NCBI RefSeq assembly: GCF_000964085.1
Contig: NZ_JZRB01000028.1
Coordinates: 1-64,000, forward strand
Direction: 5' to 3'
DNA from: Luteibacter yeojuensis
Lineage (GTDB): Bacteria; Pseudomonadota; Gammaproteobacteria; Xanthomonadales; Rhodanobacteraceae
DNA: 64,000 bases
Part shown: positions 52,707-60,745 of the stretch, piece by piece
How the letters are laid out: every line of letters starts with the position of its first letter
Numbering within the stretch: the stretch's first letter is position 1
Notes under the pieces: model-generated
Databases searched by the model: none
What the model saw: only the letters and a program-made list of their open reading frames with translations
Told to the model about the DNA's origin: nothing
Translations under genes and position numbers: made by a program

Positions 52707-53302
52707 GACAGCGGGGCGATCCAGCGGAACGTCAGGTTGATGCGGGGTGTTTTCACCCGCAGCCGCTTCGGCAGGTCATGCTTGTATAGCCGCTGGGTGC
52801 CCTCGCCCATCCGCAGCAACGAGCCATGCGTCAGCGCAAGCACCACCGTCTCGCCATCGTCGGCTTTCGCGCGAAACCGGAAATCCCGCCCGGCGCCCAG
52901 GCTCACCGATGCGATTACCGGTTCAGCCCCCAGCTCCGGCTCATCATCGCTGTGCCAGCCCATGCTGTCGGCGCCATCGCGGTAGAGGTTGGCGAGCACG
53001 CTGTTGAAGCGCGTGCCGCACGCCACCGCCGCGCGGTCGCGCAGCGATGCCAGCGCCGGTGTCCACGGCCGCGGTGCGAAGGTGTTACCCGAATAACGGT
53101 AGCTCGTGCCCTCGTCGCCCACCCATGCATTGCGCCGCGGGGCATCGACCCACCGGCCGAACATGCGCAGCTGGTGGGTCTCCCACGGGATCTCGTCGAG
53201 CAACACCTTATATAGAGTGTCGGCCTCGGCCCCCGGCAACCAGGCCGGCGCGAACGCCACGTCCGCGCCGGGCAAGGGAATGCGCTGCCAGGCGGTGCTC
53301 AG
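52703..53302 (-). CDS. alkB: AlkB-type 2-oxoglutarate dioxygenase
   Basis: An Fe(II)/2-oxoglutarate DNA (or RNA) repair dioxygenase of the AlkB superfamily (about 199 aa). The iron ligands lie in MGWHSDDEPEL (HxD), and the co-substrate arginine in PRINLTFRW (RxNxTFR). The length and FGRWVDAPRRNAWVGDEG resemble ALKBH2-like bacterial members. No ATG or good ribosome site is present at the conserved N-terminus. A CTG at 53302 overlapping the amidase stop (CTGA) is listed; a GTG at 53353 is the alternative. Translation may depend on the amidase gene. Confidence 0.85.
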   Translation of the reverse strand: MSTAWQRIPLPGADVAFAPAWLPGAEADTLYKVLLDEIPWETHQLRMFGRWVDAPRRNAWVGDEGTSYRYSGNTFAPRPWTPALASLRDRAAVACGTRFNSVLANLYRDGADSMGWHSDDEPELGAEPVIASVSLGAGRDFRFRAKADDGETVVLALTHGSLLRMGEGTQRLYKHDLPKRLRVKTPRINLTFRWIAPLS

Positions 53303-54702
53303 GCCTTTGGCTCGACGGGGTACGCGGGCTCGGCGTCGAGCGACGAAGCGCACACCGCCGCCAACTCGAGCAGCCGCAGGTCGGAGCCACGCGCGCCCAC
53401 GAGCTGCATGCCAACCGGCATGCCGTTGGGCAGCGTACCCATTGGAATGCTGACCGCAGGGCAGCCCGCCAGGCTGGCGAAGCTGCACAAATCGGCCTGC
53501 GACGCCGGTGCGGGCTGGTCGAGCGGGAACGCGCCCTGCGGCGTGGTCGGCAGCACCAGCACATCCACCTGCGCGAACAGCCGGCGCATCTTCAGCGTGG
53601 CGGCGTCGAGCACCAGGTCGGCGGCGACGTAGTCGGCCGCTGACTTCTTCGCCGCGAAATCCACCATCTGCCGGAACCCCGGCGAGACGGGATAGGCCTC
53701 GTCGGCCAGTTCATCGGCAAACGTGTTGAGCATCTCGGCTTCCATCAGCAGCAAGCCGGCACGGCGCGTCCTGGCGAAATCCCAGTCGGAGAAATCGACG
53801 GGGCGGCGCTCGCCGAGCTCGCCCGTGAGCTGCGAGAGCGCGTTGTTGAAGACATCGGCCACGTCGCGCTCGACGCCGACGGCGGCCAGGTCGGGCAGGA
53901 ACCCCGTGCGCAGGTTGCCCGGCTCCCAATCCGGTGGCTGGAACGCGACGCGGCGGCGGCGCGAGCGAGCGTCGTCGGCGTCGTAGCCGGCCAGGGTCTG
54001 CAACAGCACCGTGAGATCGTCCACGCCACGCGCCAGCAGGCCGACCGCATCGAGGCGGCGCGCGGCCGGCACCAGGCCACGCGCGGAGATCTCGCCGTGG
54101 GTGGGCTTCAGGGCGTAGATGCCGCAGTAGCTGGCAGGCACGCGGATGGAGCCCAGCGTGTCGGAGCCGATGGCGGCCACGGCCATGCCGGCGGCGACGG
54201 CGGCCGCCGCGCCACCGGACGACCCACCCGCGGTGTAACCGAGGCGATGCGGATTGTGCGTTGCGCCATAAAACGGATTATGCGTGGTGAGGCCGAGCGC
54301 GCCTTCATCCATGTTCGTCTTGCCAAGCAGCACGGCGCCTGACGCGCGCAGGCGCGCCACCGCGTGCGCATCGTGCGCGGGCACCACGGTGCGGCGCCGC
54401 ATGCCGGCCCGCGTGGGCACGCCGGCGACATCGAAATTATCCTTGATGGCGATGGGCAGGCCATCGAGGCGGCCCATGACGCCATCGCGCCGGCGACGGT
54501 CGGCGGCCAGCGCCTGCTCCTGGATCAGCGAGACGCTGACATCGGTATACGCGTTGAGCACGGGGTTAAGGCGTTCAATGGCGTCCTGGTACACGTCCGA
54601 CAGCGCCTGGGGCTGTGCGCGGCCAATGGCCAGCCAATGCATGATCTGCAGCAGGCTGGCCCGGCGCATATCCGTGGCGGTGACGGGCAACATCGTATTC
54701 AT
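53299..54702 (-). CDS. Amidase signature family protein
   Basis: A 467-aa amidase of the Ser-cisSer-Lys type. The catalytic lysine is Lys87 in LPIAIKDNFDVAG, the cis-serine is in GYTAGGSSGGAAAAV (about 161-162), and the nucleophile is Ser185 in GSDTLGSIRVPA, where the usual DTGGS has Leu for the first Gly. The substrate could be an amide, aspartyl ester or GatA-like, but GatB/GatC are not adjacent, so a stand-alone hydrolase is likelier. First gene of a pair with alkB. Confidence 0.88.
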   Translation of the reverse strand: MNTMLPVTATDMRRASLLQIMHWLAIGRAQPQALSDVYQDAIERLNPVLNAYTDVSVSLIQEQALAADRRRRDGVMGRLDGLPIAIKDNFDVAGVPTRAGMRRRTVVPAHDAHAVARLRASGAVLLGKTNMDEGALGLTTHNPFYGATHNPHRLGYTAGGSSGGAAAAVAAGMAVAAIGSDTLGSIRVPASYCGIYALKPTHGEISARGLVPAARRLDAVGLLARGVDDLTVLLQTLAGYDADDARSRRRRVAFQPPDWEPGNLRTGFLPDLAAVGVERDVADVFNNALSQLTGELGERRPVDFSDWDFARTRRAGLLLMEAEMLNTFADELADEAYPVSPGFRQMVDFAAKKSAADYVAADLVLDAATLKMRRLFAQVDVLVLPTTPQGAFPLDQPAPASQADLCSFASLAGCPAVSIPMGTLPNGMPVGMQLVGARGSDLRLLELAAVCASSLDAEPAYPVEPKA

Positions 54703-54853
54703 GGAATCTCCTTGCTCTTGGAGACGATTATGAACCCGGTATGTGAACGACGTGCAAGCCCCTCCCCGGCCGTTTCAAACGGCGATTTGCCCGGCCTAGG
54801 GGGAAACGCGAGAATACCCGTTTGATCCTGCCAGCCAGATTCGAGAGCCAGCG

Positions 54854-56461
54854 ATGAGCGAACGCGAAACCATGGAATACGACCTCGTTGTCGTCGGGGC
54901 CGGCCCCGCCGGCCTCGCGTTCGCGATTCGTACGAAACAGCTCAATCCCGATGTATCGGTGTGCGTCATCGAAAAAGCCTCGACCATCGGCGCGCAGATC
55001 CTCTCCGGGGCCGTGATCGAAACCGGCCCGCTCGACCGCCTGCTGCCGGATTGGCGCAAGGCGCCGCCGCCCATCTGCGTCCCGGTCACCCAGGACGAAT
55101 TCTGGATGCTGCGCGACCACCAGTCGGGCACGAAAGCGCCGATCACCCCGCCGCAGATGAACAACCACGGCAACGTCATCGTCAGCCTCGGCGCCATGTG
55201 CGCATGGCTGGCGCCGCAGGCCGAAGCGCTGGGCGTGGACGTGTTCCCGGGCTACGCCGCGGCAGAGGCCCTGTTCGACGAGGCCGGCGCCGTGAACGGC
55301 GTGCGCATCGGCGACATGGGCATCGCGCGCGATGGCACGCACAAGCCCGGCTATACCGAGGGCATCGACATCCGCGCGAAAGCCACCGTGCTGGCCGAGG
55401 GCTGCCGCGGCCATATCAGCAAGGCGCTGATCAGGAAGTTCGACCTCGACAAGGACAGCGACCCGCAGACCTACGGCATCGGCATCAAGGAGCTGTGGCA
55501 GCTCCCCGCCGGCCGCGTCGAGCCGGGCAAGGTAGTGCACACCACCGGCTGGCCGCTCGCCAGCGATACCTACGGCGGCAGCTTCCTCTATCACCTCGAT
55601 AACGACCGCGTCGCGGTCGGCTTCGTCGTGGGCCTCGACTACCCCGACCCGGCGTTTTCGCCGTTCGAGGCGTTCCAGCAGTTCAAGCACCACGCCAACG
55701 TCAAGGGCCTGCTCGAGGGCGGCACCATCGTCAGCGCGGGTGCGCGCGCCATCACCGAAGGCGGCTACCAGTCGCTGCCGAAAGTGGAAATGCCGGGCGC
55801 CATCCTCATCGGCGATTCGGCCGGCCTGGTCAACGTGCCCAAGATCAAGGGCACCCACCAGGCCATCGCCTCGGGCATGCTCGCCGCCGAACACCTCGTG
55901 GCCACGCAGCTCAACCCCGCGGGCTGGGACGCGAAACTGCGCGGGTCCGCCGTCGTGGCCGAACTGAAGAAGGTGCGCAACATCCGCCCCGGCTTCAACA
56001 AGGGCCTGTGGTTCGGCCTCATCAACGCCGCGTGGGAAACCCTCGTGGGCGGCAAGTCGCCGTGGACCCTGAAGAACCACGCCGACTGGTCGTCGCTGGA
56101 GAAACTGGGCCAGCACGAGTCACCGAAGAAGGACTACGTCGACCGCACGCTGGCGCCGCGCGACCGCCTGGCCAGCGTCTACTTCGCCGCGACGGAGCAC
56201 GACGAAGACCAGCCGGTTCATTTGAAGGTGGCTGATACGTCCATATGCGTGGACCGCTGCACGACGGAGTATGGCAACCCCTGCCAGAAGTTCTGCCCGG
56301 CCGGCGTGTATGAGATGGTCCAGGATGATGGCGGGCGGCGGTTGCAGATCAACGCGGCGAACTGCGTGCATTGCAAGACGTGCGATATCAAGGATCCGTA
56401 CCAGATCATTACCTGGGTCACGCCTGAGGGCGGGTCTGGGCCAAATTACCAGAACCTGTGA
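54854..56461 (+). CDS. Electron transfer flavoprotein-ubiquinone oxidoreductase
   Basis: ETF-QO (535 aa), passing electrons from acyl-CoA dehydrogenases via ETF to ubiquinone at the membrane. The FAD-binding GAGPAGLAFAIR is at residues 16-27, GDSAGLVNVPKIKGTHQA in the middle, and the 4Fe-4S ligands lie in PCQKFCPAGVYE and NCVHCKTCDIKDP at the C-terminus. It would serve FadE-dependent fatty-acid oxidation encoded elsewhere in the window. Its TGA shares a base with the ATG of the next gene (TGATG). Confidence 0.96.
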   Translation: MSERETMEYDLVVVGAGPAGLAFAIRTKQLNPDVSVCVIEKASTIGAQILSGAVIETGPLDRLLPDWRKAPPPICVPVTQDEFWMLRDHQSGTKAPITPPQMNNHGNVIVSLGAMCAWLAPQAEALGVDVFPGYAAAEALFDEAGAVNGVRIGDMGIARDGTHKPGYTEGIDIRAKATVLAEGCRGHISKALIRKFDLDKDSDPQTYGIGIKELWQLPAGRVEPGKVVHTTGWPLASDTYGGSFLYHLDNDRVAVGFVVGLDYPDPAFSPFEAFQQFKHHANVKGLLEGGTIVSAGARAITEGGYQSLPKVEMPGAILIGDSAGLVNVPKIKGTHQAIASGMLAAEHLVATQLNPAGWDAKLRGSAVVAELKKVRNIRPGFNKGLWFGLINAAWETLVGGKSPWTLKNHADWSSLEKLGQHESPKKDYVDRTLAPRDRLASVYFAATEHDEDQPVHLKVADTSICVDRCTTEYGNPCQKFCPAGVYEMVQDDGGRRLQINAANCVHCKTCDIKDPYQIITWVTPEGGSGPNYQNL

Positions 56462-57717
56462 TGGATATTGGGTGGAAACTGCGCCGGATCCTTCGCTATA
56501 TCGAACGCGCGAAGGGAAGTATTGCGATACGAGGCTGGGGCGGCACGATGAGGCGGGTCCTTCGCCAGCGCGTTGCGGGCAACACGTCGACGGCCAGCGT
56601 GGTCATACGCGCCCCCGCTCCGGGATCCGCTGCCCGGCGAATGCTCGTCATCGAGACCATGACACCCGATCCCTCGCGGGACTCTGGCTCCGTCAGGCTC
56701 TGCCAAATTTTCTCGCTGCTCAACAGGGCCGGCTGGCAAATCGACTTCATGGCGGAAGACAACGACGCCACGCCGGACGATGCGGCCAGGCTCGGCGCGC
56801 TTGGTGTCCGCATCGTGCACCAGCCTGCCCTCTCGTGGCTTAGGGGCGAGGGTGAAACGCTGGATGCCATCATGCTCTGTCGGTTGCCCGTGGCAACCCA
56901 GTACATCGATGTGGTGCGAAAAACGGCACCGCGTGCTCGCATCGTTTTCGACACGGTCGATCTTCACTTCATCCGCGAGCGACGGGCAGCGGAAGTCACG
57001 GGAAATCCCGCGCTTATCCGCCAGGCCGAACGCTCGCGTGAGCGTGAACTCGACATGGTCGTGCGTTGCGACGTCACGCTTGTCGTCAGCCAGGAGGAGC
57101 GAGACGTCCTCGCCAGGGAAGCGCCGGAAGCCAAGGTCGAAGTGGTGAGCAATATCCACGCCGTCCGTGGCCGCCAACGGGGCTTCGAGGGCAGGTCCGG
57201 CATGTTGTTTGTCGGGGGCTTCGGCCACCCGCCTAACGAAGACGCCGTGCGTTGGTTTATCGCCGACGTGCTGCCCTTGGTGCGCGCCGTGCTCCCGGGG
57301 GCGACACTCCACGTCGTCGGCGATATCGATGCAACGTCCCGCCGCAGTATTGAGCGCGACGGCGTACGCGTGCACGGCCGCGTTGGCGATCTCGCGGAGC
57401 TGCACAATGAAGCCCTCGTATCCATCGCACCCCTGCGATTCGGTGCCGGCGTCAAGGGAAAGGTTAACCAGGCCATGAGCTTCGGTCTCCCCGTCATCCT
57501 GACGACGATTGCAGCGGAAGGCATGCACCTCAGGCACGGCGTCGACGCACTCATCGTCGACACGCCGGAAGACATGGCCGCGGCCATCATCCGCCTGGCC
57601 CATGACGAAACGACATGGAATGCCTTATCGGAAGCGGGCATGGAGAATGTACGCGTGTACTTCTCCATGGAAAATGCGGGTCGCAACCTGCGCCTTGCAT
57701 TGGATCAGTCGCCATGA
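56461..57717 (+). CDS. Glycosyltransferase family 4 protein
   Basis: A 418-aa GT-B fold glycosyltransferase. The N-terminal half starts with a basic amphipathic stretch and the acceptor-domain pattern RMLVIETMTPDPSRDSGSVR; the C-terminal donor domain shows FVGGFGHPPNEDAVRWF, LHVVGDI and PLRFGAGVKGKVNQAMSFGL (a GT4-like E/G region). No membrane helix. The start overlaps the ETF-QO stop by one base; a GTG three bases earlier is possible. First gene of the surface-polysaccharide region; codon use is less GC-extreme than in the genes to the left. Confidence 0.85.
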   Translation: MDIGWKLRRILRYIERAKGSIAIRGWGGTMRRVLRQRVAGNTSTASVVIRAPAPGSAARRMLVIETMTPDPSRDSGSVRLCQIFSLLNRAGWQIDFMAEDNDATPDDAARLGALGVRIVHQPALSWLRGEGETLDAIMLCRLPVATQYIDVVRKTAPRARIVFDTVDLHFIRERRAAEVTGNPALIRQAERSRERELDMVVRCDVTLVVSQEERDVLAREAPEAKVEVVSNIHAVRGRQRGFEGRSGMLFVGGFGHPPNEDAVRWFIADVLPLVRAVLPGATLHVVGDIDATSRRSIERDGVRVHGRVGDLAELHNEALVSIAPLRFGAGVKGKVNQAMSFGLPVILTTIAAEGMHLRHGVDALIVDTPEDMAAAIIRLAHDETTWNALSEAGMENVRVYFSMENAGRNLRLALDQSP

Positions 57718-57950
57718 AGCACCTCTCGCGCCGCGCCCTTCGCCGGATGCTGGCCCACGCGTCACGCTACCCTCGCCTTAAACGCGCCTTGGTGGACATG
57801 GTTTATCGGATTCCATGGGTTGACGTGCGGCTTCGCGATCTTGCCCATCGGGTTGAGCACCCTGAGGCATCGCTCGACGTCGATCCAAAGCGCTTGCCCA
57901 TGGGGAGCCGCGAGACCCTTGCGCGCATCCGGGCAAGGATGCCGCGATGA
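57714..57950 (+). CDS. Small basic protein of unknown function (78 aa)
   Basis: A short gene tied by ATGA overlaps to both neighbours: its ATG overlaps the stop of the glycosyltransferase, and its stop overlaps the start of the tandem-GT gene. The product is Arg-rich and probably alpha-helical (MKHLSRRALRRMLAHASRYP, then YRIPWVDVRLRDLAHRVEHP), with no signal peptide. Short proteins of this character turn up between glycosyltransferase genes; the function is unknown. The double overlap is the main evidence that it is expressed. Confidence 0.7.
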   Translation: MKHLSRRALRRMLAHASRYPRLKRALVDMVYRIPWVDVRLRDLAHRVEHPEASLDVDPKRLPMGSRETLARIRARMPR

Positions 57951-60745
57951 AAATCATCATCGATATGCAAGGTATCCAGACGGCCAGCCGCCATCGCGGC
58001 ATCGGAAGGTATACGCGGGCGGCTACGGTGGAGTTCCTGAGGATAGCCCGTGGGCGACATGACGCCACCCTTGCGTTCAACGCCGCACTGGATGGTATCG
58101 ACGAGTTCCTCCTCGACATCGAAACGATGGATCTGGCGCCAGGGCGGCGTGCCTATGGCCCGCTCCGGAACACGGCGTCCGACAACCCGGGCAACGATGC
58201 GCGACGCGACGCTGCGGAGCGGGTCTACTCGCATGCGTTGGAAGCTAGCGGCGCGGACGTGGTTTGGTTTACCAGCCTCGTCGAGGGTTTCGCCGATGAT
58301 GCCCTCATGCCCCATCCGCTACCTGGCCAACTCACGGTGGCGACTCTTTACGACCTCATCCCATTGCAGGATCCCAGTTACCTCGGCCATTCACGGTCGC
58401 GGGACTGGTACATGCGGCGAGTCGAGATGCTCCGCTCCTGTGATGTGTTGCTCGCGATATCCGAATGGGTGAGACGCGACGCCATCGAGCGACTGGGCAT
58501 TGCTCCCGAGCGTATCGTGGATGTTGGCGCAGGGGTCGACCCCACGTTCCGGCCGGCGGAGGCCGGCATGGATCACCGCCCCTTTCTTTCGCAACACCTT
58601 GGCATCCATCGCCGATTCGTCCTCTACAATGGCGGCACGGACAAGCGAAAGAACGTAGAGACGCTATTTCCTGCCTTCGCCGCGCTCCCGACTAATTTGC
58701 GCGAGGCATACCAGCTCGTCATCGTTGGGAAGATGGATGAGGCGACCCAGCACCGTTTGCGCTCGGCCGCCGGTGACGCAGGGCTGGACGCCAGCGAGGT
58801 GTGTTTCGCTGGATATGTTCCCGATGACACGCTTGTCCGACTCTACCAGGCATGCGAGCTGTTCGTCTTCCCTTCCGAGCGCGAAGGCTTTGGGCTCCCG
58901 CCTCTTGAGGCGATGGCATGCGGGGCAGCCGCTATTGTCAACAATGCGACAAGCCTGCCGGAGGTGGTAGGCGACGTAGCCGCCCTGTTCGATGCAGGGG
59001 ACACCGCATCGATCACGGCAGCGATGCAGCGCGCGCTCCAGGACCCAGGCTTTGCCGCCTCGCTGCGCGCCAGCGGGCTGCGACAGGCAGCACGGTTTAC
59101 CTGGCAGGCAGTCGCGTCGCGTGCCATGGCTGCCATCGAAGCTGCCCAGCAGCACACGACGCGACGCCTGCCAGCCACGCCGGCGTGGTCCGTTCAATCG
59201 CCCGACGCGATGAACGGCCACACGCCCTTACCCGTCTACCTCGGCGAGGCCTCGACTGCGGCGGACCTGCTTGCGCGGTTGCGCGACTGGCCAGGCTTGG
59301 TGGAGTGGCAAGGTGAGTTCCCGCCCGCGCCGACCCTTACTGCGCGTGACCGCTATGACGCGGGCGGGTGGGCTGCCGTCGCATCACCCGGCAGCGTGGG
59401 CTGGGACGCAGCCCTGCGAGCACATGCCATCGGCCTCCGCCAAGTGGCAAGCCGCCCTGACGCTGATGGGTCGCGCGAAGCATGGATATCGTCGCACGCG
59501 GGGCATGCGCGAGTGAGCCAGCTCATCGCGGAACATGATATCGCGCGGCACATAGCGCCAAGGCTCAGGGCCAACGACCTCGCGAGCGTTGCTGATTCGC
59601 TCGACCGCGCCACCCCGCGACCCATCCCGCGCTGGCTGGTCGACGTGACCCATATCGCCCAGAACGATCTCCACACGGGCATCCAGCGTGTCGTCCGGAA
59701 CATACTTGGCGAATGGCTTCGCTCTCCGCCCGACGGCATTCGCATCGAACCGGTCGCATTCCGCGAGGGGCGCTACGAACACGCCTGCGGTTATGCGGCG
59801 GCCTTGCTTGGGATCCCGGTGCCGGATGGCATTGTCCCTGGAACGGTCGCGATCACTGGCAACGAAACATTCATTGGACTCGACTGGGCCATGGAAAGCC
59901 TTCCATCAAGCGCACCGGTGCTCCGTACCTGGAAGCGCGCGGGCGTCGGCATCCACTTCGTACTGAACGATGTGCTGCCCATTACGTTGCCCAAGGCATT
60001 CCACGCCCATACCCATGACGCGTTCACGCGCTGGTTGGGGATCGTCGCCGACCTGGCCGATGCGGTCCACTGTATTTCGCAGAGCACGGCGGACGACTTC
60101 CACGCATGGCTTGCGTCGCAGCGCGTACATCGCATGCCGGCAATCGATGTGTTTCCGCTCGGCGTTGCACCCTGGAGGCCCGTGAACCCCGGTGCCCTGC
60201 CAGCATGGCTCGACGGCCCGATCAAAGACAGGCAAACCCTGCTCATGGTGGGAACGATCGAACCCCGCAAAGGGCACGAGCAGGCGCTGGATGCCATGGA
60301 GATCCTCTGGTCGTCGGGTGCCGACCTCAACCTGGCCATCGTTGGAAAGCGCGGCTGGCTCGTTGGTTCGCTGATCGAGCGAATCATGGCGCATGAAGAA
60401 CTGGGCAAGCGGCTGTTCTGGCTTGAAGACTGCGACGACGATACGCTGGACGCGCTCTATGAGAAATGCCTTGTATTGCTGGCCGCGTCGTATGGCGAAG
60501 GATTTGGCCTACCCGTCATCGAGGCTGCGCAGCGTGGCAAGCCCGTGATTGCCCGCTCCCTGAAGGTTTTTCGCGAAGTCGCTGGCGACTACCCGTCCTA
60601 CTTCGAGGCACCCACGGCAGCATCGCTGGCGACCTTCATTGCCCGTTGGCGGGTGGAAAGTCTCGTGCGCGAATCACCGGGCACGTGGCCGGGCTGGGAC
60701 GATTCCGCAAAGGCACTTGCTAGCCAGATTGCGAGCCTCCGCTAA
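57947..60745 (+). CDS. Tandem GT4 glycosyltransferase
   Basis: A 932-aa protein with two complete GT-B (GT4) modules. Module 1 (about 1-395) starts with DMQGIQTASRHRGIGRYTR and ends with FPSEREGFGLPPLEAMACG; module 2 (about 560-925) has DVTHIAQNDLHTGIQRVVRN, VGTIEPRKGHEQALDAM and YGEGFGLPVIEAAQRGKP. Both donor-site E-x7-E motifs look intact, so it could add two sugars in turn. The linker (about 400-555) is not recognised. Cytoplasmic, no membrane helix. The start is coupled to the 78-aa gene; the stop overlaps the convergent gene by four bases. Confidence 0.88.
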   Translation: MKIIIDMQGIQTASRHRGIGRYTRAATVEFLRIARGRHDATLAFNAALDGIDEFLLDIETMDLAPGRRAYGPLRNTASDNPGNDARRDAAERVYSHALEASGADVVWFTSLVEGFADDALMPHPLPGQLTVATLYDLIPLQDPSYLGHSRSRDWYMRRVEMLRSCDVLLAISEWVRRDAIERLGIAPERIVDVGAGVDPTFRPAEAGMDHRPFLSQHLGIHRRFVLYNGGTDKRKNVETLFPAFAALPTNLREAYQLVIVGKMDEATQHRLRSAAGDAGLDASEVCFAGYVPDDTLVRLYQACELFVFPSEREGFGLPPLEAMACGAAAIVNNATSLPEVVGDVAALFDAGDTASITAAMQRALQDPGFAASLRASGLRQAARFTWQAVASRAMAAIEAAQQHTTRRLPATPAWSVQSPDAMNGHTPLPVYLGEASTAADLLARLRDWPGLVEWQGEFPPAPTLTARDRYDAGGWAAVASPGSVGWDAALRAHAIGLRQVASRPDADGSREAWISSHAGHARVSQLIAEHDIARHIAPRLRANDLASVADSLDRATPRPIPRWLVDVTHIAQNDLHTGIQRVVRNILGEWLRSPPDGIRIEPVAFREGRYEHACGYAAALLGIPVPDGIVPGTVAITGNETFIGLDWAMESLPSSAPVLRTWKRAGVGIHFVLNDVLPITLPKAFHAHTHDAFTRWLGIVADLADAVHCISQSTADDFHAWLASQRVHRMPAIDVFPLGVAPWRPVNPGALPAWLDGPIKDRQTLLMVGTIEPRKGHEQALDAMEILWSSGADLNLAIVGKRGWLVGSLIERIMAHEELGKRLFWLEDCDDDTLDALYEKCLVLLAASYGEGFGLPVIEAAQRGKPVIARSLKVFREVAGDYPSYFEAPTAASLATFIARWRVESLVRESPGTWPGWDDSAKALASQIASLR

